Origin: Rhizobacter sp.
GTDB lineage: Bacteria; Pseudomonadota; Gammaproteobacteria; Burkholderiales; Burkholderiaceae_C
DNA: 49,371 nt
Assembly (NCBI GenBank): GCA_017881025.1
Contig: JADGRJ010000005.1
Coordinates: 1 to 49,371, forward strand
Reading direction: 5' to 3'
Positions 11,018 to 18,564 of the stretch are shown in pieces. Within the stretch, counting starts at the first letter, position 1; each line of letters begins with the position of its first letter. Position numbers and translations under genes: made by a program. A model generated the notes under the pieces. That model was not told the origin of the DNA. It was given only the letters and a program-made list of their open reading frames with translations, and did no database searches.

Positions 11018-13279
11018 TCAGCGCCGCCGCGCCGAGCGAACGCCGGGGACGCGGCGCACGAGCGCGAGCGCAGCGGCGAGCTTGCCGGCGTCGGCGACCT
11101 CGACCGTGAAGGTCATGAACGCCGTCCCGCCGCCACCGTCGCGAACCGACTGCGAGCGGACGCCGGTGACGTTGATCTTCTCCTTGGCGAGCACCTCGGA
11201 GACGTCGCGGAGCAGGCCGGCGCGGTCGCTCGCCTCGACGCTGACGTCGACCGGATAGAGAACGGGATGCGCCGCGTCGACGCTGCCCCAGGCGACGTCG
11301 ATGACGCGCTCGGCCGAGCGGCCGACGAGCTCGCGAAGGTTGCTGCAGCCGACGCGATGGACGGCGACGCCCTTGCCGCGCGTGACGTAGCCGGCGATCG
11401 CGTCGGGCGGCGCCGGCCGGCAGCAGCGCGCCAGCGTCGTCAGCAGCGAGCCTACGCCGACGACGAGAACGCCGCCACCCGCCGGCGAGCGCGACGGCCT
11501 GAAGGCGATGTCGTCGGCATCGCTCTTCGGCGCCGGCGCCGGGCGCAGCAGCGCCTCGATGCTCTTCAGCGAGAGCTCGTCCTTGCCGACGACCTCGAAC
11601 AGCGCGTCGGCGCTGCGAAAGCCGAGCCGCGTCGCCAGCTCGGCGTGCTTGAGCGCGGTCCGCCCCTCGCGCTGCAGGAGCTTTTCGACCGCCTCGCGGC
11701 CGCGCGCGATCGTCGCCGCCTGCGCCTGCGCGTTGAACCACGAGCGAACCTTGGCCTTCGAGCGCGCGCTCTGCAGGTAGCCGAGCTCGGGGTTGAGCCA
11801 GTCGAGCGACGGCCCGCCGGCCTTGGCGGCGGTGACCTCGACCATCTGGCCGCTCTGCAGCGGCGTGTTCAGCGGAACGATCGCGCCGTCGACCTTGGCG
11901 CCGCGGCAGCGATGGCCGAGGTCGGTGTGGACGGCGTAGGCGAAGTCGATCGGCGTCGCCCCGGCGGTGAGCTCGACGACCGTGGCCTGCGGCGTGAAGA
12001 CGTAGATGCGATCGTCGAAGGCGGCCCGCGCGGCCGCCTCGGGAGCGGCTCGATCCTGCGCCGGCGCACCCTCTTCCGCGCCGTCGTCGCCGGCGAGGTC
12101 GCGCTCCCATGCGAGCAGCTGGCGCAGGACGACGAGGCGGGCCTGCGCGACCTTCGCCTCGAACGATCCGCCGGCGCTGACCGCGGCGTTGGCCACGTCG
12201 GCTTCCTTGTACGCCCAGTGCGCCGAGACGCCGTACTCGGCGTGCTCGTGCATCTCGGCGGTGCGGATCTGGATCTCGACCGCGCCGCCGTCGTCGCCTT
12301 CGACGACGGTGTGCAGCGACCGGTAGGCGTTCGCCTTCGGCCGCGCGATGTAGTCGTCGAGCTCGCCGGCGATCGCGCGATAGCGCTCGTGCACGCGCCC
12401 GAGCACGGCGTAGCAGGCGGCGACGTCCCTGGCGATGACGCGCAGCGCGATGACGTCGAGCACCTCGGCGAAGCCGAGATGCTTCCTGCGCATCTTCTTC
12501 CAGATGCTGTAGAGATGCTTCGGCCGCCCCTGCACCTCGACTGAGAGGCCGTGCGCGGCGAGGTCGGCGGCGAGGCTGGCGCGCATCGCCGCGACGCGCG
12601 CCTCGCGATCGGCGCGGGTCTCGTCGAGGCTCGCCGCGATGCTCCGGTACGACACGGGATCGAGGAAGCGGAAGGCGAGGTCCTCGAGCTCCCACTTGAT
12701 CTGCCAGATGCCGAGCCGGTTGGCGAGCGGCGCGAACACCTGCATCGCCTCGGCGGCGAGGTCGGGCGGGCACGGCCGCTTGCTCGCCGCGAAGAAGCGC
12801 AGCGTCTGCAGGCGCGAGGCGAGCCTGAGCAGGACGACGCGCAGGTCGCGCGAGAACGCGAGCAGCATCTTGCGGACGCGCTCGACCTGCAACGCGCGCC
12901 CTGCGCCCTCGAGCCGCGCGCCTTGCGCCGCGCGCTGCAATGCGCCGAGCTTCCTCGCGTGGGCGACGAGCGCCGTCTGCGACGCGCCGAAAAGCGGCGT
13001 CAGCACCGCGTCGGGCTCGCCGAGCTCGTCGGCGGCGTGGACGAGATAGGCCGCGGCACAGAACGGCGGCGCCGCGCCGATCGCGGCCAGGACCCCGGCG
13101 ACGCCGTCGGCGTGGGCGAGGACGCCCTCGCCGGTCGGCAGCTCGCGGCCGATGACGAGCGGCGCAGTGAACGCGCGCGCCCGCGTCACCTCGTCGGCGC
13201 CGCCCGGTGCGGCGTCGTGCGGATCGAGGAGACGAACGATGGGGGCCGTCGTGTCGACGGCCGCCGCGGCAGTCTTCAC
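11018..13279 (-). CDS. relA: RelA-type (p)ppGpp synthetase (753 aa)
   Basis: Domain order is a degenerate HD hydrolase domain (about 45-200), a synthetase domain (about 235-345), TGS (about 410-470), helical/zinc-finger-like regions, and a C-terminal ACT domain (about 670-745). The synthetase has GRPKHLYSIWKKM and ELDD at 306-309. This is the EXDD motif of monofunctional RelA, not the RXKD of bifunctional SpoT/Rel. In the N-domain the catalytic HD pair is missing (AAYLVHAADE stands where active enzymes have LLHDVVEDT), so no ppGpp hydrolase activity is expected. It therefore makes ppGpp on starved ribosomes and depends on another protein for hydrolysis. The start is GTG at 13279, 10 bp after the hydrolase gene stop, so it is the third gene of a SIMPL-hydrolase-relA run. 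Confidence 0.95.
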   Translation of the reverse strand: MKTAAAAVDTTAPIVRLLDPHDAAPGGADEVTRARAFTAPLVIGRELPTGEGVLAHADGVAGVLAAIGAAPPFCAAAYLVHAADELGEPDAVLTPLFGASQTALVAHARKLGALQRAAQGARLEGAGRALQVERVRKMLLAFSRDLRVVLLRLASRLQTLRFFAASKRPCPPDLAAEAMQVFAPLANRLGIWQIKWELEDLAFRFLDPVSYRSIAASLDETRADREARVAAMRASLAADLAAHGLSVEVQGRPKHLYSIWKKMRRKHLGFAEVLDVIALRVIARDVAACYAVLGRVHERYRAIAGELDDYIARPKANAYRSLHTVVEGDDGGAVEIQIRTAEMHEHAEYGVSAHWAYKEADVANAAVSAGGSFEAKVAQARLVVLRQLLAWERDLAGDDGAEEGAPAQDRAAPEAAARAAFDDRIYVFTPQATVVELTAGATPIDFAYAVHTDLGHRCRGAKVDGAIVPLNTPLQSGQMVEVTAAKAGGPSLDWLNPELGYLQSARSKAKVRSWFNAQAQAATIARGREAVEKLLQREGRTALKHAELATRLGFRSADALFEVVGKDELSLKSIEALLRPAPAPKSDADDIAFRPSRSPAGGGVLVVGVGSLLTTLARCCRPAPPDAIAGYVTRGKGVAVHRVGCSNLRELVGRSAERVIDVAWGSVDAAHPVLYPVDVSVEASDRAGLLRDVSEVLAKEKINVTGVRSQSVRDGGGGTAFMTFTVEVADAGKLAAALALVRRVPGVRSARRR

Positions 13280-13289
13280 GGTACGGCCT

Positions 13290-14177
13290 CTATGCGCCTG
13301 CGTCCAGGAACTCCCGCACCACCTCGACCTGGTCGGCGGCGACGATCATCGGCGCGTGGCCGACGCCGGCGAACTCGTGCACGCGCGCCTTCGGGCCCCG
13401 CGCTGCCATTGCCGCGGCGGTCGCCGGGGCGAGCACGTCGGAGTCGGCGCCGCGCAGGACGAGCGTCGGGCAGCGGATCGCGTCGTAGGCGGCCCAGAGC
13501 GCCGCCTCGCCGGCACCGGCGGCCGCCACCGTCATGGCTCGCAAGGGGACGCCGATCGCCGGGTCGTAGTGCAGTCGATAGCGATCGCCGTCGCGGCGCA
13601 GCATCGGCCGCGTCAGCGCCAGCCACTGCTCGCGGCTGTGCGGGCCGAATCCCTTCGAGATCGTCAGCAGGTAATCGGCCGCTTCATCCTCGCTCGCCCA
13701 GGTGAGCGGCAGGCCGATGTAGGCGGCGATGCGGGCGATGCCGACCGGGTCGATCGCCGGGCCGACGTCGTTGAGGACAAGCCGCGAGATCGGCGAATTC
13801 GGCAGCGCGGCGAGGCCGATGCCGATCAGGCCGCCCATCGACGTGCCGAACCAATGCACGGTCTTCGCGTCGAGGCGGGCGAGCAGCGTCACCATGTCGG
13901 CGGCGTAGGTCGTGATCTGGTACGCCGACGGGTCGGCGAGGCGGTCCGATTCGCCGCGGCCGACGACGTCGGGGCAGACGACGCGCCAGCCGTCGCGCAT
14001 CGCCCGCGCGAGCGTGTCGAAGTCGCGGCCCTGGCGCGACAGGCCGTGGGCGCAGACGAGGACGCGGTCGGTCGCGCCGTTCTCGCGCTCCCACAGCCAG
14101 TACGCCATTCGGTGCAGGCCGCGGCCGTCGAGGCATTGCACATGGCGCAGTCGAGGTTCGTTCATGGGGTCGGTCAT
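13290..14177 (-). CDS. Alpha/beta-fold hydrolase (295 aa)
   Basis: This is a soluble alpha/beta hydrolase. An oxyanion segment CAHGLSRQGRDF is followed by the nucleophile elbow GTSMG, a late Asp in LRGADSD and the catalytic His in VGHAP, so the triad is complete. Substrate cannot be told; family members include esterases, C-C hydrolases and haloperoxidases. Its start ATG at 14177 overlaps the stop of the SIMPL gene in ATGA, so translation is coupled; a second ATG 12 bases downstream is an alternative. Upstream in the same frame there is no stop for a long way, but that extension is antisense to the SIMPL, ompR and kinase genes and is not real. Confidence 0.92.
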   Translation of the reverse strand: MTDPMNEPRLRHVQCLDGRGLHRMAYWLWERENGATDRVLVCAHGLSRQGRDFDTLARAMRDGWRVVCPDVVGRGESDRLADPSAYQITTYAADMVTLLARLDAKTVHWFGTSMGGLIGIGLAALPNSPISRLVLNDVGPAIDPVGIARIAAYIGLPLTWASEDEAADYLLTISKGFGPHSREQWLALTRPMLRRDGDRYRLHYDPAIGVPLRAMTVAAAGAGEAALWAAYDAIRCPTLVLRGADSDVLAPATAAAMAARGPKARVHEFAGVGHAPMIVAADQVEVVREFLDAGA

Positions 14178-14893
14178 TTCATCTGGATCGTGCCGTTGAC
14201 GGTCGCCGTGACGAGCGCCTTGCCCGGCTCGACCGACAAGGCGTCGGCCGAGCTGGCGGGCGCGGCCTGCGCCGCATAGCGTACTGGCAGTGGCTGCGGC
14301 TCGCTGGTCGCGACCGACACCTCGCGCACCGCGTAGCCGCCGTAGCCGAACAGCTTGGCGTAGCTCGTCGCCTTGGCGCGAAAGGCGGCGATCGCCTCGG
14401 CGGCGATGTCGGCCTCGACACGCTGGCTCGCCTCGCGCGAGAGCCGGTAGGAGACGCGGGCGATCGTCATCGTCGTGATCCGGCCGGTGAGCTGGCCGAT
14501 CGCCGCCATGTCGCGGCCTTCGACGATCAGCTCGGCATTGCCCTGCCAGCCCGTGATCGCGGCGCGACCCGAGCTCGACACGTTGGCGTAGCGCGGATAG
14601 AGCGAGAAGTTGCCGGTCTGCACCTCGACCTGCCCCGGCCGCGCCGCCTTCTTCGCTTCGGCGAGCGCGGCGTCGAGCGCCTGCTTGAGCTGCGCCTGCA
14701 CCGCGTTCGCGTCGTTGCCTTCGCGGCTCGTCGACAAGGTGACGGCGAGCAGGTCCTTGACGACCTCGACGCTCGCGTTCGCGGTGAGTCCGAGCACGCC
14801 TTGCGGTGCCGGCGTGTCGGCGCGCGCGACGTTCGCGAGGCTCGCGGCGACGACAAAAGACGCGGTCGCTGCCGCTCGAACGATGGACTTCAT
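14174..14893 (-). CDS. SIMPL (DUF541) domain periplasmic protein (239 aa)
   Basis: A clear signal peptide (about residues 1-25, ending ARA) precedes a single SIMPL domain: repeated beta-strand/helix units, with LTANASVEVVKDLLAVTLS near the start and ALVTATVNGTIQMK at the end. The family includes BP26/OMP28 and E. coli YggE, periplasmic oligomers linked to oxidative stress defence. Length is typical (230-245). It heads the operon with the hydrolase and relA and is divergent from ompR. The shared 106 bp contains two GTAACA/GTTACA elements resembling OmpR sites, so OmpR control is possible. Confidence 0.9.
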   Translation of the reverse strand: MKSIVRAAATASFVVAASLANVARADTPAPQGVLGLTANASVEVVKDLLAVTLSTSREGNDANAVQAQLKQALDAALAEAKKAARPGQVEVQTGNFSLYPRYANVSSSGRAAITGWQGNAELIVEGRDMAAIGQLTGRITTMTIARVSYRLSREASQRVEADIAAEAIAAFRAKATSYAKLFGYGGYAVREVSVATSEPQPLPVRYAAQAAPASSADALSVEPGKALVTATVNGTIQMK

Positions 14894-14922
14894 GATGGAT
14901 TGCTCGACATCGCCGAGATGAC

Positions 14923-14988
14923 TTGTAACAGCTCGTCAGCAGGCCCCGGAATCGCCCGCAAAGCCGCGCAGAATCGCGATTGTTACAA
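14923..14988. promoter_or_regulatory. Candidate OmpR-type binding elements between SIMPL gene and ompR
   Basis: TTGTAACA at 14923-14930 and the palindrome TTGTTACAA at 14980-14988 lie in the divergent region. Both contain the GTAACA/GTTACA core found in E. coli OmpR sites, and both are strikingly AT-rich for this genome. The second ends 11 bases before the ompR start codon. Autoregulation of ompR and control of the SIMPL operon are inferences. Confidence 0.5.
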
Positions 14989-14999
14989 ATGGGGAATCG

Positions 15000-15734
15000 A
15001 TGAACACAGCCGCCAACGCCCGCCCGGATCGGATCGTCGTCGTCGACGATGATGCCCGCATTCGCGACCTGCTGCGCCGCTACCTGACGCAGGAAGGCTT
15101 CGAGGTGCTGCTGGCGGAGGATGCGAAGGCGCTCAACCGGCTGCTCACGCGCGAGACGGTTCACCTCATCGTCCTCGACCTGATGCTGCCCGGCGAAGAT
15201 GGCCTCTCGATTTGCCGGCGCCTGCGGGCCGCGAACGACGTGACGCCGATCATCATGCTCACCGCCAAGGTCGAGGACGTCGATCGCATCGTCGGCCTCG
15301 AGGTCGGTGCCGACGACTACCTGCCGAAGCCGTTCAACCCGCGCGAGCTGCTCGCACGAATCCACGCCGTGCTGCGCCGCCGCCCGGCGATGGAAGCGCC
15401 CGGCGCGCCGGCCCTCGATGCGCAGACCGTCACCTTCGGCCCGTTCGTCTTCGATCTCGCCCTGCGCCGGCTGACCAAGGACGGCGAGCAGATCGCGCTG
15501 ACGACCGGCGAGTTCTCGATGCTGAAGGCGCTCGTGCGCCATCCGCGCCAGCCGCTCTCGCGCGACAAGCTCGCGCAGCTCGCGCGCGGCCGCGAGTTCG
15601 AGCCCTTCGACCGCAGCCTCGACGTGCAGATCTCGCGCCTGCGCAAGATGATCGAGCCGGACCCGACCCAGCCGCGCTATATCCAGACGGTCTGGGGGGT
15701 CGGCTACGTGTTCGTGCCGGACGGCGCCGCATAG
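15000..15734 (+). CDS. ompR: OmpR-type response regulator (244 aa)
   Basis: A receiver domain has the DDD acidic cluster at 16-18, acceptor Asp 60 in IVLDLMLPGEDG, Thr 88 and Lys 110 in KPFNP. A winged-helix effector domain ends WGVGYVFVPDG. The N-terminal signature and GEDGLSICRRLR match OmpR proteins of betaproteobacteria closely, and the kinase gene follows 15 bp downstream as in ompR-envZ. It probably controls porins or envelope genes in response to osmotic or acid stress (known for the family). The ATG at 15000 follows the AT-rich GTTACA element directly, so the 5' leader is short. Confidence 0.94.
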   Translation: MNTAANARPDRIVVVDDDARIRDLLRRYLTQEGFEVLLAEDAKALNRLLTRETVHLIVLDLMLPGEDGLSICRRLRAANDVTPIIMLTAKVEDVDRIVGLEVGADDYLPKPFNPRELLARIHAVLRRRPAMEAPGAPALDAQTVTFGPFVFDLALRRLTKDGEQIALTTGEFSMLKALVRHPRQPLSRDKLAQLARGREFEPFDRSLDVQISRLRKMIEPDPTQPRYIQTVWGVGYVFVPDGAA

Positions 15735-15749
15735 GGCAACAATCGGCCG

Positions 15750-17150
15750 GTGGCGACCCGAACCATCAAGCGGCCCTCCTCGACGCCGCTCTCCGAGCGG
15801 CTGAGGCCGCCGCAGACGCCGCGGCTGGCGAAGAAGTTCGTCGCCCTCAGCCTGTTCTGGCGCACGTTCTTCCTGCTCGCGCTGCTGCTGGCGAGCGGCG
15901 TCTTCGCGTGGGTCCAGACCTTTCGCGCCCTCGAGTTCGAGCCGCGCGCGGTGCAGGCGGCGCAGCAGATCGCCAGCCTCGTCAACATCGCCCGCGCCGC
16001 CCTGCTCGGCACCGACGGCATCAACCGGATCGCCATCATCAAGAGCGTGTCGACGCTCGATTCGGTCAAGCTGACGCCGCGCGAGCCGACCGACAAGTGG
16101 GAGCCGTACGAGCCCGACCGCTTCCAGCGCGTCATCGAGCGCGAGCTGCGCGACCAGCTCGGCCCCGACACGATCGTCGCCAGCTCGATGAACGGGACGC
16201 CGGGCCTGTGGGTGGGCTTTTCGATCGCGCGCGATTCGTTCTGGCTGAAGGTCGACCCGACGCGCGTCGGGCCGATGTCGACGAGCACGATCATCCTTTG
16301 GGTCAGCATCGCGCTGCTCGCCACCGTGCTCGGCTCCGCCGGAATCGCGCGGCTCATCAACCGGCCGCTCAAGGACTTGTCGTTCGCCGCCAGCCGGATC
16401 CGCGAGGGCGAGTACGACTCGCGCCTCGACGAGACGACGATGACGAGCGAGATCCGCCAGGTCAACATGGGCTTCAACCGGATGGCGCGCGAGCTCGCCA
16501 AGGTCGAGCAGGACCGCGCCGTCATGCTCGCCGGCATCTCGCACGACCTGCGCACGCCGCTCTCGCGCCTGCGCCTCGAGGCCGAGATGAGCGTGCAGGA
16601 CGAAGAGGCCAAGAGCAACATGGCGATGGACATCGACCAGCTCGACGCGATCATCGACAAGTTCATGGACTATGCGCGGCCGGGCGAGGTGAAGCTCGTG
16701 TCGGTCGACGTCGCGACGGTCGTCGCGCGCGAGGCGGCGGCGTTCCGCGACACCAGCCAGATCCGCATCCAGTCGAAGGTCGCGCCCGACACGCGCGTCC
16801 TCGCCGACGACGTCGAGCTCGGTCGCGTCCTGCAGAACCTGTTCGAGAACGCGCGCCGCTACGGAAGATCGACCGAGACCGGGATCGCGCGGGTCGTCGT
16901 CAGCTTCGCGCGCACCGGACCGTGGGTGATCATCACCGTGCGCGACCACGGCCAGGGTGTCGACCCGAAGAAGATCGACCAGCTGACGACGCCGTTCTTC
17001 CGCGGCGACGCGGCGCGCACCGCCGCCACCGGCGCCGGGCTCGGCCTGGCGATCGTCGAGAAGGCGCTGCAGCGGATGGGCGGCGCATTCGAGCTCGCCA
17101 ATGCGACCGAGGGCGGCCTGCTCGCTCACATCCGGTTGAAGAGGGCATGA
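15750..17150 (+). CDS. EnvZ-type sensor histidine kinase (466 aa)
   Basis: This is a membrane kinase with TM1 (about 37-56), a periplasmic domain of about 125 residues, TM2 (about 181-200), a HAMP linker (about 200-252), HisKA with GISHDLRTPLSRLR (His 265), and HATPase_c with an N box (NLFENARRYG), DHGQGV and GAGLGLAIV. It is the cognate partner of the upstream OmpR. The start is a GTG at 15750, 15 bp after the ompR stop. The last 17 bases of the gene, including the stop codon, form one arm of a perfect 22-bp inverted repeat. Confidence 0.94.
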   Translation: MATRTIKRPSSTPLSERLRPPQTPRLAKKFVALSLFWRTFFLLALLLASGVFAWVQTFRALEFEPRAVQAAQQIASLVNIARAALLGTDGINRIAIIKSVSTLDSVKLTPREPTDKWEPYEPDRFQRVIERELRDQLGPDTIVASSMNGTPGLWVGFSIARDSFWLKVDPTRVGPMSTSTIILWVSIALLATVLGSAGIARLINRPLKDLSFAASRIREGEYDSRLDETTMTSEIRQVNMGFNRMARELAKVEQDRAVMLAGISHDLRTPLSRLRLEAEMSVQDEEAKSNMAMDIDQLDAIIDKFMDYARPGEVKLVSVDVATVVAREAAAFRDTSQIRIQSKVAPDTRVLADDVELGRVLQNLFENARRYGRSTETGIARVVVSFARTGPWVIITVRDHGQGVDPKKIDQLTTPFFRGDAARTAATGAGLGLAIVEKALQRMGGAFELANATEGGLLAHIRLKRA

Positions 17151-17180
17151 GCGGCTGCGCCGCTCATGCCCTCTTCAACC
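17134..17180. terminator. Perfect 22-bp inverted repeat across the kinase stop codon
   Basis: Arms at 17134-17155 and 17159-17180 are exact reverse complements separated by TGC. The left arm contains the end of the kinase reading frame and its TGA. There is no T-run on either side, so it is not a classical intrinsic terminator. It lies between two convergent genes and may act as a bidirectional transcript end or as a 3'-end stabiliser. Confidence 0.6.
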
Positions 17181-17203
17181 TGGCAGGATTGCTCCCTCCC
17201 CAA

Positions 17204-17244
17204 CCCCTCCCTCCGTGAGGGAGGGGCGCGCGCCGCTGGCGCGC
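17204..17244. repeat. Two tandem perfect hairpins (REP-like element)
   Basis: A 10-bp stem with loop CGT (CCCCTCCCTC at 17204-17213, GAGGGAGGGG at 17217-17226) is followed at once by a 7-bp stem with loop GCT (GCGCGCC at 17228-17234, GGCGCGC at 17238-17244). The ispF stop codon begins three bases later. The CCTCCC-rich first stem looks like a dispersed REP-type element. Confidence 0.55.
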
Positions 17245-17246
17245 AC

Positions 17247-17741
17247 TCAGTTCTTGAAGATCAGGCACACGGCGCGAGCTTCCATCGCCTCGCCGTGGCC
17301 GACCGGCCCCATCTTCTCGGCCGTCTTCGCCTTGATGCTCACTTGATCGATGGCGACGCCGAGCGCGCCGGCGACGCGCTGACGCATCGCGGCGATGTGC
17401 GGCGCGAGGCGCGGCGCCTGCGCGATCACCGTCGCGTCGACGTTGCCGATCTGCCAGCCGGCGCCGCGGACGCGCCGCGTCGCTTCCGAGAGCAGCGCCA
17501 GCGAGTCGGCGCCGCGGTATTGCATGTCGGTCTCGGGGAAATGGTGGCCGATGTCGCCGAGCGCGGCGGCGCCGAAGAGGGCGTCGGTGATCGCGTGGCA
17601 GAGCGCATCGGCGTCGGAGTGGCCGGCGAGGCCGTGGGTGTGCGCGATCTCGACGCCGCCGAGGATGAGCTTCCTCCCTTCGACGAGCGCGTGCGTGTCC
17701 CAGCCTTCGCCGACGCGCCAGAGCGGGCCGCGCGGCTTCAT
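17247..17741 (-). CDS. ispF: 2-C-methyl-D-erythritol 2,4-cyclodiphosphate synthase (164 aa)
   Basis: IspF is the fifth enzyme of the MEP isoprenoid pathway, converting CDP-methylerythritol 2-phosphate to the cyclic diphosphate with loss of CMP. The zinc ligands are visible: Asp 15 and His 17 in GWDTHAL and His 49 in LCHAITDAL. The AGHSDADAL and [10 protein letters not shown] signatures are intact, as is [12 protein letters not shown] near the end. It has a few extra N-terminal residues compared with E. coli. The start ATG overlaps the ispD stop (ATGA), so the two are coupled. Confidence 0.97.
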   Translation of the reverse strand: MKPRGPLWRVGEGWDTHALVEGRKLILGGVEIAHTHGLAGHSDADALCHAITDALFGAAALGDIGHHFPETDMQYRGADSLALLSEATRRVRGAGWQIGNVDATVIAQAPRLAPHIAAMRQRVAGALGVAIDQVSIKAKTAEKMGPVGHGEAMEARAVCLIFKN

Positions 17742-18451
17742 GCGGCGGCGCGCCGGGCGAGCAACGCCTCGGCGATGGCGAAATCGCCCGGGTGCGTGAC
17801 CTTGATGTTCTCGGCCGAGCCCGCGACGAGCTTGGGCCGCAGGCCGATCGCCTCGATCGCCGAGGCCTCGTCGGTCGCATCGGGGCTTCGCGCCAGCGCG
17901 TCGGCGAGAACGCCGAACCTGAACATCTGCGGCGTCTGCGCCTGCCAGACGTCCTCGCGCGACAGCGTCGCGACGGCGCGATCGCCTTCGGCGCGCTTGA
18001 GCGTGTCGGCGACGGGCAGGGCGAGCAGGCCGCCGATGCCGTCGCCGCGGCAGGCGTCGACGAGCGCCTCGATCCATTCGGCGCGAATCAGGCAGCGTGC
18101 GGCGTCGTGGACCAGAACCCAGTCGTTCGGCGCCGCGCCGAGCCCGGCAAGCTTGGCCAGGCCGCCGGCCACGGTCGCGGCGCGCGTCGTGCCGCCACAG
18201 CGTGCGAGCGAAATGCGCGGATCCGACGGGAGTGCGGTCAGGCTTTCGTAGTGCTGATCCTCGGGTGCGACGACGACGAGGATCCGGCTCAGCCGTTTCA
18301 CCGCCACGAGCGCCGCCAGCGTGTGGGCGATGAGAGGCCGGCCGGCGACCTCGACATACTGCTTCGCGACCGCCCCACCGGCGCGGACGCCGCTGCCCGC
18401 GCAAGGGACGAGCGCGTACAGGCGGCGGCGGGAGGAAGGCGGGGTCGGCAT
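17738..18451 (-). CDS. ispD: 2-C-methyl-D-erythritol 4-phosphate cytidylyltransferase (237 aa)
   Basis: IspD is the third MEP-pathway enzyme, attaching CMP to methylerythritol 4-phosphate. The nucleotide-binding loop is PCAGSGVR, a variant of the usual PAAGxGxR, followed by [25 protein letters not shown], a substrate-binding segment ending QAQTPQMFR, and TDEASAIE are all present. The ATG at 18451 gives a normal length; a longer frame upstream to 18505 lacks conservation. It is divergent from mfd (113 bp apart) and coupled to ispF by a 4-base overlap. Confidence 0.96.
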   Translation of the reverse strand: MPTPPSSRRRLYALVPCAGSGVRAGGAVAKQYVEVAGRPLIAHTLAALVAVKRLSRILVVVAPEDQHYESLTALPSDPRISLARCGGTTRAATVAGGLAKLAGLGAAPNDWVLVHDAARCLIRAEWIEALVDACRGDGIGGLLALPVADTLKRAEGDRAVATLSREDVWQAQTPQMFRFGVLADALARSPDATDEASAIEAIGLRPKLVAGSAENIKVTHPGDFAIAEALLARRAAA

Positions 18452-18519
18452 CGGCGCGGGATCGATCGCGGCGGGGCGAAGGATAAAGCCGCGGCTCCAC
18501 GCCACCGCGTCGCGCCACC

Positions 18520-18525
18520 TAAAAT
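18520..18525 (+). promoter_or_regulatory. Candidate -10 element of mfd
   Basis: TAAAAT lies 39 bp before the mfd start codon in an otherwise GC-rich divergent region. No convincing -35 hexamer is visible. Confidence 0.4.
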
Positions 18526-18564
18526 CGCCGCTTTCCTCTCGCGCGGCACGCGTCTGCCGCCTTC

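Noticed and set aside
14178-17129. An upstream in-frame extension of the alpha/beta hydrolase giving a 1279-residue fusion
   Set aside because: The extension is antisense to SIMPL, ompR and kinase sequence and has no recognisable domain; the ATGA overlap at 14174-14177 gives a normal hydrolase start.
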